From: a virus
Virus record (IMG/VR): IMGVR_UViG_3300048550_000945
Coordinates: 1 to 43,131 of that record
Length of the DNA: 43,131 nt
Strand: one strand, 5' to 3'
The notes under the pieces were generated by a model. The model was not told the DNA's origin. It did no database searches and worked only from the letters and a program-made list of their open reading frames with translations. Both the position numbers and the translations under genes were made by a program. Numbering within the stretch: position 1 is the first letter of the stretch; each line of letters opens with the position of its first letter. Positions 15,555 to 23,587 of this stretch are shown in pieces.

Positions 15555-18326
15555 ATGAATCCGTATCGAAATATACTTACAGAGCTGAGAGAATCTCAAA
15601 ATTTACTTAGTGAGGTAACTGCTATCCTGAAGACATCTGCTTCTAAGGGGGACATAGCCAAAGCGAGAGAATCGTTAAAAAATAAAAGCTACAAAGACCC
15701 CGATAGCGGTAAGAGCATCTCTTTCAGCACGGCATACAATAGAAGTGTCCCTCAGGCCCAGAAAGATTACGCAAAGGCATTGAAGTCGTTGCCTTCGGAT
15801 AAAAAAAAAGAGGATGACGACGACAACCCCCTTGACGACCTTAACGAGGAGCAACTCGACTTACTTGAACGTGTTTCTAAAGGGCGTGATGTCTCGAACA
15901 TGTCCCTCGTTGAAGAGAGGGTGCTTAGAGAGTCTTTAGCTATCCTCCTAGAGTCTCAGGACGAACTCGAAAAGGAGGGTGAGCCAGAGCCCCCTAAGAA
16001 AGCGGAGCGTAAGAAGAAACGTAAGTACGTGAAGAAGGTCAAAGAGAAGGTCAAAGAGAAGGTCAAAAAAGAGATCAAGCCGAAAGACGACGACGACCTT
16101 GAGTTCATTGACATTGATGAACTTATTGACGTTGAGGAGTTATCTGAAGTGCATTCAGATGACGCCAACCCCCTTTCTTCTGCCCTAGATAAGAAAGATA
16201 AGAGCAGGAGGGAGTTCGTTCAACAGGAACTGCTGAAGGAAGATGAGAAAGCGGAAAAGAGTAGGGACTCAATTCTGGACACTTTAACCCAATCTATTGA
16301 CACGATCTCCATTAAGGCCAATGAGGATCTGGAGAGTCAAATAAAAGAGCTCAAAGAAGACCTGAGTAAATCTGGGATATCTGAGTCCAAGAAGAGAGAA
16401 ATAGAAGACTCGATAGAAGATCTTCAAGACCAGAAAGATATCTTAACCCTTAACATTAAAAGCACTCAAGAGGGTTACCGTAAAGCTCTCACAGAGGCGG
16501 TTAAGGACATCCCTGATTTCGATGCGGAGCAGTCTAAGGAGCTATCTGAATCCTATTCGTCAATGGGAGCGGATTTAATATCGAAGGTTGAAGATCCCGC
16601 AGAGCTCAACACTTACATAGAAGACCAGATCAGCGAGCTGGAGTCTATAAGCAAAGATGACCCCGACTATCCTAAGTCACTAGGGAAGCTCTTAGCTCTC
16701 AAAGCTATGAAAGAGGAAGTAGTAGAGAACCCCACTTTCGGCTTCTCCCCCCCTCGGCTCAATGCAGATCCTGTGTTCTTAGAAGAATATAAGAGGGAAG
16801 TTGGATCTCAGCAGAGGACTAAGTTCAACTCTTTCAGCAAAGAGCAGAGAGATGTCGCAGCAAAGAAGCTGTCGGCACAGAAGGAAGACCTTATTGATAT
16901 CCTAGAGAGTCCTTCTTCCACAGACGCGGAGAAAAAGGAGGCAGAGAGGCAGATGATGATCGTTCGAGAATCAGAGTCTGCTCTAAACACTGTCCGCCTA
17001 CTCAATGAAGAAGAGCCTTTGGACGGATTCTCTCCTGTAGACAAGGATCTTCTTGAGCTTGCTAAGGAGAATGAAGGTGTAGTGGAGCTGGTCTCTAATG
17101 TATCAAGATCCGACCTTTCAAATGAAGAGATGAGGCAGGTTGTAGAGAACAATCTGAGGGAGTTGCCTGAGGATCAGTGGTTAAAAGTTCTAGGGGCGGG
17201 AGGAATGGACAACCCTTATTCAGGCTATAAGGATACTTTCAACAGCAACTACTGCCCTAACACCCCATCTAACGTAGCGGCGGGCGTAGCGGGTGAAGAA
17301 CTCGACGATATGTCTAAGTGTCCAAACCCTGTCACGGACTCATTGAAAAACTCTTTGAGGGACTCTTTAACAAAGAACTTCTTGGATGTGCAGACTTCCT
17401 TCCAAGCCCTGAAGTCAAAAAAGAAGAAAAGACCCGCTCGAAAGAACAAAGAGCTGGCTGACGTACTCAAGAAGAACAAGGACGAATTCTTTAGCGTCTT
17501 GCTCGATAGTAAACATAAAGACGGGACGCGAGTTACAAAGGAAGAGAAGGAAGAGTATAGAAACTTTTTCTTCACTGAGTTGAGAGCTCTCAACTTGAAA
17601 AACTTGAAAACGCAAGGTTACCCTATCAATGGAATCGAGGACATCATGCGTAAGATGAACAGGATACGAGGACTAGAGGGCAAGAAGAAGCTTGAAGAAA
17701 TAGAAGCCCTGAAAAAACTCATGTCCGACATGATGGACTTGAACCCACCAGCTAAGAAGGCATCTATTTTTAATAAACCTTTTATTGAAGGTCGTAATAG
17801 TTGCGGAGGTGTTTCAATGCACAAAAAATCAACTGTCTATATAGACTATCAAGAAAGAGCGAAGTCTTTCAAGAAGGGTATGCGTGTGTATACTTTCTGG
17901 GAAGGAAACTCTAGCCAGCCTGGTGTAGTCGTAGCAGTTTATCCCGCTATCGGTATGGTGGACGTGGGTTATCCTCACGGCACGAAAAGGCAACCCGTAG
18001 AAGAACTTATTATAGATACCTCTAATGACGCGAAGATATTGAATAAAGGCGATTCCCTGAACGGGGAGTCAGAGGCAGTGCCTGTTACTACCAGACTTGC
18101 TAAGACAGTAGCCTCTAAGCATGTGAAGAAAGCTATCTATTGGGCTCAACGCGGTCGAAAGTACAGGCTCTGTAAAGGGGAAGACCCTAAGATGCCGAAT
18201 TGCCCTCGTTGCAGGACGCAGATGAACCGTTCTATATACAAAAGAAGAGATGGAGTAAGTGATAAATTGTTCGCTTGCAGAAACTGTCTCTTTATCATCA
18301 AAACCACAGATGTTGAAGGAGTCTAA
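15555..18326 (+). CDS. Large charged head-morphogenesis protein (923 aa) with C-terminal zinc ribbon
   Basis: Stands directly before the prohead protease, the place of small core genes in T4. Residues 1-35 form a helix ending in T-S-A-S-K, like the tags of other virion proteins. Residues 80-720 are K/E/D-rich helices with low complexity, suited to a scaffold or core protein that is later degraded. From 755 the character changes: an SH3-like beta segment (K-G-M-R-V-Y-T-F-W-E-G...G-V-V-V-A-V-Y) and a zinc ribbon with C883/C886 and C908/C911. That last part has its own ribosome site and in-frame ATG (17817), so a separate 169-residue product is likely. GAGGAG precedes the main start. Could also be two fused ancestral genes. 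Confidence 0.78.
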   Translation: MNPYRNILTELRESQNLLSEVTAILKTSASKGDIAKARESLKNKSYKDPDSGKSISFSTAYNRSVPQAQKDYAKALKSLPSDKKKEDDDDNPLDDLNEEQLDLLERVSKGRDVSNMSLVEERVLRESLAILLESQDELEKEGEPEPPKKAERKKKRKYVKKVKEKVKEKVKKEIKPKDDDDLEFIDIDELIDVEELSEVHSDDANPLSSALDKKDKSRREFVQQELLKEDEKAEKSRDSILDTLTQSIDTISIKANEDLESQIKELKEDLSKSGISESKKREIEDSIEDLQDQKDILTLNIKSTQEGYRKALTEAVKDIPDFDAEQSKELSESYSSMGADLISKVEDPAELNTYIEDQISELESISKDDPDYPKSLGKLLALKAMKEEVVENPTFGFSPPRLNADPVFLEEYKREVGSQQRTKFNSFSKEQRDVAAKKLSAQKEDLIDILESPSSTDAEKKEAERQMMIVRESESALNTVRLLNEEEPLDGFSPVDKDLLELAKENEGVVELVSNVSRSDLSNEEMRQVVENNLRELPEDQWLKVLGAGGMDNPYSGYKDTFNSNYCPNTPSNVAAGVAGEELDDMSKCPNPVTDSLKNSLRDSLTKNFLDVQTSFQALKSKKKKRPARKNKELADVLKKNKDEFFSVLLDSKHKDGTRVTKEEKEEYRNFFFTELRALNLKNLKTQGYPINGIEDIMRKMNRIRGLEGKKKLEEIEALKKLMSDMMDLNPPAKKASIFNKPFIEGRNSCGGVSMHKKSTVYIDYQERAKSFKKGMRVYTFWEGNSSQPGVVVAVYPAIGMVDVGYPHGTKRQPVEELIIDTSNDAKILNKGDSLNGESEAVPVTTRLAKTVASKHVKKAIYWAQRGRKYRLCKGEDPKMPNCPRCRTQMNRSIYKRRDGVSDKLFACRNCLFIIKTTDVEGV
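17817..18326 (+). CDS. Nested in-frame C-terminal product (169 aa): SH3-like plus zinc ribbon
   Basis: An internal ATG at 17817, in frame with the 923-residue gene, is preceded by a textbook GGAGG (17805-17809) with seven-base spacing. The product starts at the point where the low-complexity region ends and the folded C-terminal part begins. In phage lambda, gene Nu3 is likewise nested in frame within gene C to give the scaffold from the protease gene; here the nested unit is a folded metal-binding protein. Residues C129/C132 and C154/C157 of the short form build the zinc ribbon. Existence of the short form is inferred. Confidence 0.6.
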   Translation: MHKKSTVYIDYQERAKSFKKGMRVYTFWEGNSSQPGVVVAVYPAIGMVDVGYPHGTKRQPVEELIIDTSNDAKILNKGDSLNGESEAVPVTTRLAKTVASKHVKKAIYWAQRGRKYRLCKGEDPKMPNCPRCRTQMNRSIYKRRDGVSDKLFACRNCLFIIKTTDVEGV

Positions 18327-18328
18327 AG

Positions 18329-19687
18329 ATGGCATTCTTACGATATGCAAGAGCTAATGTAGTAACTCCTCAACTCGGGGGTTCTGAATGGGACAAGATC
18401 AGGGTAGCTTCTGGTTCAAAGCAGATGAATAGGTCTCTTAAAGCAAAGGCGGAAGATATACTTGGTGAAGAATTCACCCCTGACAAGTATCTACTTACCC
18501 ATGCAACTATCGTCTGTTCCGTAGATGCCATCACACCCCCAAACACCAAAACAGGGTCTATTAAAGAGGGTGGCGTTACTATCAATAGAAAGTACGCTGA
18601 CTTTCGTATTTCTAAAGACACAGATAAGTTCATCAATAACAACCTAGACTCATGGTCAAGAGGTGTTATTAAGAAGTCGTACCAGACCTTCATCGGAGCT
18701 CATAACTTTGTCGAACACGTTCAGGTTGAAGAGCTGTCTAAAGGTAAGATTATAGACGCTGTACTTAGAGACATAGGCGACTCTTTATATGTAGACATCC
18801 TTGTGGCAACAAACAAGAAGCACAAAGACCTCATTGAGCAGATTGTCTCTGGCAAAATGAATTCTATGTCAATGGGTTGCTCTGTGGACTTTACTATCTG
18901 CACTAAATGTGGACACGTAGCCGCGGATGAGCCTGAAATGTGCTCTCACGTCAAATACGAGAAGGGTAACACCTTCTTCGATGAACAAGGTGTGAAACAC
19001 AGGGTTGCAGAGCTATGTGGACACGAAGATATCGGGGAAACTGCAGGTGTCACTTTCATTGAAGCTTCTTGGGTTGCAACTCCTGCTTTCCCTGGTGCGG
19101 TGGCAAGGAATACTTTAGATATTCCTGAAAAGTGGCTGGAAAAAAAAGCTAGCCTTGTAACCGCCGCTTTCGGAGTGGACGAAGATAGCGAAGAAGGCGA
19201 AGGGGGTCAGGATAAAGCTCCCTCAGATGGCCTCCTAAAAAAGCTAGATGCTGTCTACGAAGAAGCTGTTATCGACAGATTCAAGAAGAAGCTGGAAACT
19301 GAGATCAAGAAAGAAAAGTCTCAGTTAGCTCTACACCCCCCCATCAGCAAATCTACCGTTGAGCAGAACGACACCATCATTAAAGAAGGTGGCTCTATCA
19401 ACACGGAAGATTATCTCAAAGCATTAGGCCTCTCCATAAGAACTGCTAATTCAGAGCAAGAGGCGGTCTTTAACATAGCTTTGGTCAACAACCACTTCGG
19501 TGTCAATGTACCCTCTAGTGTCTATAAGGTCGCTAGTAAGATAGGGAACGCCGAAAACTATTCCTCTGTGGAAGACTTTCTGAAGAAAGCTTCAGAGGTG
19601 TATGGTAAAACACTATCAGAAAAAGAGTCTTTCGCTCTTATTCGAATCTCAAAACTTTTATCCCTTAACAGTTTCGGGCAGAGATAA
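18329..19687 (+). CDS. Prohead maturation protease (T4 gp21-like serine protease)
   Basis: Cleaves scaffold and capsid proteins during head maturation. Residues 121-131 (F-I-G-A-H-N-F-V-E-H) carry the catalytic histidine (H125 or H130) and G-K-M-N-S-M-S-M-G-C (175-184) the nucleophile serine (S179 or S181), as in gp21-type proteases. An insertion after the serine has C191-x2-C194...C205-x-H207 and C230-G-H232, a probable zinc site often seen in large-phage homologues. W-V-A-T-P-A-F-P-G-A (248-257) closes the core. The 190-residue charged C-terminus is probably a scaffold-docking and self-cleaved part. Start overlaps the ribosome site GAAGGAG inside the previous gene; flanked by scaffold and capsid genes. 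Confidence 0.9.
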   Translation: MAFLRYARANVVTPQLGGSEWDKIRVASGSKQMNRSLKAKAEDILGEEFTPDKYLLTHATIVCSVDAITPPNTKTGSIKEGGVTINRKYADFRISKDTDKFINNNLDSWSRGVIKKSYQTFIGAHNFVEHVQVEELSKGKIIDAVLRDIGDSLYVDILVATNKKHKDLIEQIVSGKMNSMSMGCSVDFTICTKCGHVAADEPEMCSHVKYEKGNTFFDEQGVKHRVAELCGHEDIGETAGVTFIEASWVATPAFPGAVARNTLDIPEKWLEKKASLVTAAFGVDEDSEEGEGGQDKAPSDGLLKKLDAVYEEAVIDRFKKKLETEIKKEKSQLALHPPISKSTVEQNDTIIKEGGSINTEDYLKALGLSIRTANSEQEAVFNIALVNNHFGVNVPSSVYKVASKIGNAENYSSVEDFLKKASEVYGKTLSEKESFALIRISKLLSLNSFGQR

Positions 19688-19720
19688 AGTCTTGCCCTTG
19701 AACCAATGAAAGGAGTACCT

Positions 19721-21535
19721 ATGTCTAGGTATACTCGTTCTAAGTCTCAGAGGTCTTCTTCTGCCCGAAGGAACCTCCGTTCACGCCGTGCTAACTCAGC
19801 TATCCCAGGTTATGACAACCTCGGCTGGGAAGATTTCGGCCACCCCGCTTCAGCAGACCAGCCTAGTCTTGAGGACTATGGAATCGAATCAGATTTCGGT
19901 GAGGGTGTACGCAAAGGTCCTTACGGCGACAGTCCTGCACCAGCTTCTTACGGATGGGAGCCAGATCATCCCGCTTCAAGAAGTGCTAGCCTCCGTGACC
20001 GAAAGCTCCGTAAAGCTATGGAGCGTAAGGCTGCCAAGTGCATCAAGATTGCTGAGTCTCGTCTCGGCAAGTCTGCGTCTCAGCGTGAGATTGAAGACCT
20101 CGCACTCCGCTTCATGGATCTCCCAAATAAGGCGGTTAACACTCGCGTAGCTAGCCTCGACCACCATATGGGTATGGAAGATCTCGATGCAGATGAAGAC
20201 GACATCATGGCAATGATGGACCACCATATGGGTATGGAAGACCATATGGGTATGGACGACCATATGGGCATGGAAGATCTCGATGCAGATGAAGACGACA
20301 TCATGGCAATGATGGACGATCATATGGGTATGGAAGACTTCGATGCTGATGAAGACGACATCATGGGCATGGAAGACCATATGGGTATGGACGACCTCGA
20401 TGCAGATGAAGACGACATCATGGCAATGATGGACGACCATATGGGTATGGAAGATCTCGATGCAGATGAAGACGACATCATGGCAATGATGGACGACCAT
20501 ATGGGTATGGAAGATCATATGGGTATGGACGACCATATGGGTATGGACGACCATATGGGTATGGAAGACTTCGATGCAGACGAGGACGACATCATGGCAA
20601 TGATGGACGAACCTGTGGCACATGGCATCTTTGACGAGTATGACCTCGACATGGATGGGATGATCAGCCCAGAAGAGTTCGGAGGTTCAGCGGACGCTTT
20701 CAACGCTATGGACAGCGACCTCGACGGCTTCCTCTCTAGGGAAGAAGCTTCTGTCGGACTCGGTGACTCTTTTGGAGAAGAAGCCGCTGAAGTTCTCGCG
20801 GAGGAAGTGACTATGCTTAAAGCCGCGAATGCTCGCCTCTCACGTAAAGTCCGCAGTCTCTCTGTTCGCATGGCATCTCAGGAAGAGGCTTCTGAAGAAG
20901 AAGCATCTGAAGAAGAAGCCGAAGAGAAGGAGACTTCAAAGAAGAAGGCAAGCACTTCTCGTCGTATTGCCCGCATCGAGAGACTTGCTAATGCACTCTC
21001 TGATTACATGGCTGAGATGGAGCGTCAGGCATCTGAGGAAGAGGCTTCTGAAGAAGAAGCATCTGAGGAAGAAGCTGAAGAGAAAGAGACTTCAAAGAAG
21101 AAGGCTAAGGAAGAAGAGGCATCTGAGGAAGAGGCTTCTGAAGAAGAAGCCGAAGAGAAGGAGACTTCAAAGAAGGCTTACCACTCAATGGCTGACGTTC
21201 TCGCCGACCTTGAGATAGAAGCAGACGAAGAAGAGATCGTCGCAGAAGATCCTATGGGTCTTGATGCTTCAGACCTTGGCATGATCGACCCTAAGCTTGC
21301 TTCAATCTTCACCGCTTCTGACGAAGATGACGAAGATGACGAAGATGCAGACGAGACAGAAGATGGCGATAGCGAGGAGAAGGAGACTTCAAAGAAGGCC
21401 TCTTACCGACCAAGCAAGAGAACTCGTCAAGCTTCTGTGAAGACACTCGGCAACATCAGCCGTGAGGCATCTAGCTCAGACGAGCTCTCTAAGCTCTGGG
21501 AATCAGCCCCAGACGTTTCTAAGTTCTTCGGGTGA
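19721..21535 (+). CDS. Acidic scaffold/prohead core protein with HMGM repeats and EF-hands
   Basis: Lies between protease and capsid genes, the place of T4 gp22 scaffold. Start chosen at 19721 (604 residues) because AAAGGAG lies immediately before it; the upstream in-frame ATG at 19706 precedes that site. Order: Arg/Ser-rich N-terminus (1-30), glycine/proline linker, basic helix (90-140), approximately 150-residue acidic repeat array (11 copies of H-M-G-M, six of D-[LF]-D-A-D-E-D-D-I-M), two EF-hand loops (308-319 and 331-342, both with D at 1, 3, 5, G at 6 and E at 12), then coiled coil with E-E-A-S-E-E-E-A and K-E-T-S-K-K repeats. An I-x-E site (I-A-R-I-E-R) fits protease cleavage. Calcium binding would be unusual for a scaffold. 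Confidence 0.82.
   Translation: MSRYTRSKSQRSSSARRNLRSRRANSAIPGYDNLGWEDFGHPASADQPSLEDYGIESDFGEGVRKGPYGDSPAPASYGWEPDHPASRSASLRDRKLRKAMERKAAKCIKIAESRLGKSASQREIEDLALRFMDLPNKAVNTRVASLDHHMGMEDLDADEDDIMAMMDHHMGMEDHMGMDDHMGMEDLDADEDDIMAMMDDHMGMEDFDADEDDIMGMEDHMGMDDLDADEDDIMAMMDDHMGMEDLDADEDDIMAMMDDHMGMEDHMGMDDHMGMDDHMGMEDFDADEDDIMAMMDEPVAHGIFDEYDLDMDGMISPEEFGGSADAFNAMDSDLDGFLSREEASVGLGDSFGEEAAEVLAEEVTMLKAANARLSRKVRSLSVRMASQEEASEEEASEEEAEEKETSKKKASTSRRIARIERLANALSDYMAEMERQASEEEASEEEASEEEAEEKETSKKKAKEEEASEEEASEEEAEEKETSKKAYHSMADVLADLEIEADEEEIVAEDPMGLDASDLGMIDPKLASIFTASDEDDEDDEDADETEDGDSEEKETSKKASYRPSKRTRQASVKTLGNISREASSSDELSKLWESAPDVSKFFG
20157..20608 (+). repeat. Coding tandem repeat array (His-Met-Gly-Met / Asp-rich)
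   Basis: Irregular tandem array built of two units: a 15-21-base unit coding D-H-M-G-M-[ED]-D and a longer unit coding D-[LF]-D-A-D-E-D-D-I-M-A-M-M. Copies are near identical in DNA, so recent expansion by slippage or recombination is likely and copy number should vary. The minus strand also stays open across it only because of repetition. Confidence 0.92.
20879..21180 (+). repeat. Coding acidic/Lys repeat (EEAS-EEEA-EKETSKK)
   Basis: Three near-identical blocks code E-E-A-S-E-E-E-A-S-E-E-E-A-E-E-K-E-T-S-K-K, at about 20880-20945, 21034-21105 and 21112-21176; part of the block returns at 21377-21397. Codons are largely the same between copies, pointing to recent duplication in the scaffold gene. 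Confidence 0.85.
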
Positions 21536-21620
21536 TTTTTTAATAACTCGTTTATTGAACTTGTATAACCATGCAACTTGGGTGTTAGGGCAACCTACCA
21601 CCCTATTCTAACAAACACAC

Positions 21621-21643
21621 TACTCACTTGATTACAGTGAGTA
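21621..21643 (+). promoter_or_regulatory. Leader hairpin before decoration/capsid genes
   Basis: TACTCACT 21621-21628 pairs perfectly with AGTGAGTA 21636-21643 across a 7-base loop. A second possible stem pairs GTTAG (about 21580) with CTAAC (about 21608). The ribosome site AGGAG before 21669 stays free, so this leader may stabilise the mRNA of highly expressed genes. The 133-base gap 21536-21668 likely also holds a promoter: TTTATTGAAC and TTGTATAACC occur at about 21551-21575. Confidence 0.4.
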
Positions 21644-21668
21644 TGAGCAAACACATAGGAGATTAACT

Positions 21669-22250
21669 ATGGCTCTACTTGGACAAGCAAGTGGTGGGTT
21701 CACTGAGAGCAGTTCTGCACTCCGTATTCTGCACGTCGGTGTTCGTAACACCCTCGGTCAGCTTACTGCAGACAGTTTCACTCAGACTAACCCTCCTGTA
21801 ACGACCGATACAGATCGCATTAGTACTTCTGCAGGTATGCAGACCAACGTTCTTGGTGTACTTAGCGGGTCAATCGCATTCACTAGGTCTGATGAGGGTG
21901 TAAACTTTCACGGTGGACCTACCGCAGTCAACCCCGCAACTGAGCGTGTACTCGGTGTTTTCATTAACAATGCTTCTGGCAATGCTTTTGAGAACCAACC
22001 TGGCGTAGCAAGCAACAGGGGACCTTATGTTTCTGCACAGGGTTCTTACGCGAACAGCCTCTATGAGACATCTCGCACTGACGCGGACCAAGCTATCACC
22101 TACAGTGCTGGCGACAGCCTCAGAGCTTCTGTCAACGGTTATCTCACTAACGATGCAAACGAGAGAGCTAGTGATACGATTGAGATCGCTATCCTCAAAA
22201 TTGCCCCAGACTCTAACTCAGACGAGTTGGTTTACGATCAACGCATCTGA
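21669..22250 (+). CDS. Putative head decoration/cement protein (193 aa)
   Basis: Gly/Ser/Thr-rich beta protein immediately upstream of the major capsid gene, the usual place of decoration proteins. Contains A-N-x-x-x-G-V-F-I-N-N-A-S-G-N-A-F-type segments and the motif Y-S-A-G-D-S-L-R-A-S-V-N-G-Y-L-T-N-D (about 156-173), typical of small capsid-surface proteins. Codon use is even and T/C-ending, as in the capsid gene, which suggests high expression. AGGAG lies before the ATG. A structured leader precedes it. Could instead be a minor head or tail protein. Confidence 0.68.
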   Translation: MALLGQASGGFTESSSALRILHVGVRNTLGQLTADSFTQTNPPVTTDTDRISTSAGMQTNVLGVLSGSIAFTRSDEGVNFHGGPTAVNPATERVLGVFINNASGNAFENQPGVASNRGPYVSAQGSYANSLYETSRTDADQAITYSAGDSLRASVNGYLTNDANERASDTIEIAILKIAPDSNSDELVYDQRI

Positions 22251-22271
22251 TTATAGGAAAGGACGTATAAA

Positions 22272-23150
22272 ATGAGTAACACAGTTGACAATAGCGTAAA
22301 ACAGAAGATCATCAGCGACTACATCAAGACCCCTCAGGGTCGTGCGAAGCTCGCGGCTTCTATGACACAGCCACTCCGCCTTCGTCGTGACTATACGAGT
22401 GTTGGTCGTAAGACCTTCCTCGTTGAGCAACTCCCAGACGGAGCGTTGCCGATTTATGACAAAGATCCAGACGTGACTGCATTTGTAGTTGGTGAAGAGG
22501 GTGAGAACATCCTCGCTATCACTAAGCCTCGTCGTGTGATTTTCCCACTCTTCGAGATCGCATCTAACCCTGAGATCCCACTCACGCAGATTAAAGAGCG
22601 TCGCTTCGACCTCATCGAGCGTGCTCAGGATCTCGCTAGGGCTCAGATTCAGGCTGCTGAGGACGAGCGTGTATTCGCGATTCTCGACGCAGTCGCGGCT
22701 AACGGCTTCGATAGCGTTGCAGGTCAGACTAACGCTGACATCCCTGTCATCGCCCCTCTTAACGGTGCTGTTCTTGCTGATGCATACAGCCTCATCGAGC
22801 GTCACGACCTCCGCGTTGCTCGCATCTTCATGAATGCTCGTGACTATGCTGACATCCGTAAGTTCGGTCGTGACATCCTCGACATCGAGTCACAGGCTTC
22901 ACTCCTCAAGACAGGCCTTCAGGCTACTCTTTGGGGTGCTCAGATCATCACTAGTCGTCTCGTACCTGTCGGTACTGTCTACGCTACCTGTGAGCCTGAG
23001 ATGTTCGGACGTATCCCTGTTCGTACTGAGCTTACCGTTCTCTCTGCTGATGACCCGAAGGCTCGTACCATCGGTTTCTCATGCTTCGAGAATCTCGGTA
23101 TTGGTGCATACAACCCACGCGGTCTTGCACGACTCACTGTCACTCGCTAA
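22272..23150 (+). CDS. Major capsid protein (HK97 fold, 292 aa)
   Basis: Main shell protein. Evidence is position (protease, scaffold, decoration, then this gene, then a strong terminator), codon use biased like that of a very highly expressed gene, and family-like segments: P-R-R-V-I-F-P-L-F-E-I-A (95-106), a long spine-type helix with R-F-D-L-I-E-R-A-Q-D-L-A-R (115-130), an A-E-D-E-R-V-F-A-I-L-D helix, and a C-terminal strand set with T-I-G-F-S-C-F-E-N-L-G-I-G-A-Y-N-P-R. The length is at the short end of HK97-fold capsid proteins. No N-terminal delta domain is evident, fitting a separate scaffold. AGGAAAGGA precedes the ATG. Confidence 0.82.
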   Translation: MSNTVDNSVKQKIISDYIKTPQGRAKLAASMTQPLRLRRDYTSVGRKTFLVEQLPDGALPIYDKDPDVTAFVVGEEGENILAITKPRRVIFPLFEIASNPEIPLTQIKERRFDLIERAQDLARAQIQAAEDERVFAILDAVAANGFDSVAGQTNADIPVIAPLNGAVLADAYSLIERHDLRVARIFMNARDYADIRKFGRDILDIESQASLLKTGLQATLWGAQIITSRLVPVGTVYATCEPEMFGRIPVRTELTVLSADDPKARTIGFSCFENLGIGAYNPRGLARLTVTR

Positions 23151-23207
23151 TACCTAGTATTTAGCTTGCGACAAGCCCCTCTGTCTCGGCGGGGTCTAGT
23201 CAAGAAG

Positions 23208-23245
23208 AAACCCTGTCTTCCGAATGGAGGATGGGGTTTTTTTTT
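23208..23245 (+). terminator. Strong terminator after major capsid gene
   Basis: AAACCCTGTCTTCC (23208-23221) pairs with GGAGGATGGGGTTT with one mismatch and G-U pairs, followed by nine T. A weaker CCCC/GGGG hairpin at about 23176-23194 precedes it. Ends the head operon. Confidence 0.9.
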
Positions 23246-23307
23246 ATTTCTCCCACATTCTAAATTGATAACACGTTTATACGAACCGAGATAGAAATAG
23301 GAGAGAG

Positions 23308-23571
23308 ATGATGTATATAAACTGGTCGAAAATACTAGAGAAAGCAAACCTCGTGACACTGAGATTACACTTTGATCTCATGTCTGCCTTGGAGTCTCTA
23401 GATGAAAACCCTAAAGACGTGACTGAAGACGAGATTCGTTACGCAATCATGCGAGGGAGAGACCGACTAGCCCAAGCATCAGGGCAAGATAAAGCTCTTT
23501 TAATAGAGATTGTGTCCGCCCTTGAAATTGAAATGAACAGTAGAAAACATTCGCGGACAATGAGCCTGTGA
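23308..23571 (+). CDS. Small helical hypothetical protein (87 aa)
   Basis: All-alpha protein with three charged helices; contains D-E-N-P-K-D-V-T-E-D-E-I and ends S-R-T-M-S-L. AGGAGA lies before tandem ATGs (23308 and 23311). TTTAT at 23276-23280, 28 bases upstream, is a promoter candidate as in other units, so this is probably the first gene of the 23.3-24.4 kb transcript. Function unknown. Confidence 0.62.
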   Translation: MMYINWSKILEKANLVTLRLHFDLMSALESLDENPKDVTEDEIRYAIMRGRDRLAQASGQDKALLIEIVSALEIEMNSRKHSRTMSL

Positions 23572-23587
23572 GTAGAGGGGAGTATTT

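Noticed and set aside
20157-20608. Possible CRISPR-like array because of regular repeats
   Set aside because: Repeats are in frame, have no unique spacers and encode the H-M-G-M/Asp array of the scaffold.
19976-20623. Long minus-strand open frame of 215 codons rich in H-T-H-M-V
   Set aside because: It is the reverse reading of the coding tandem repeat in the scaffold gene; repetition keeps it open.
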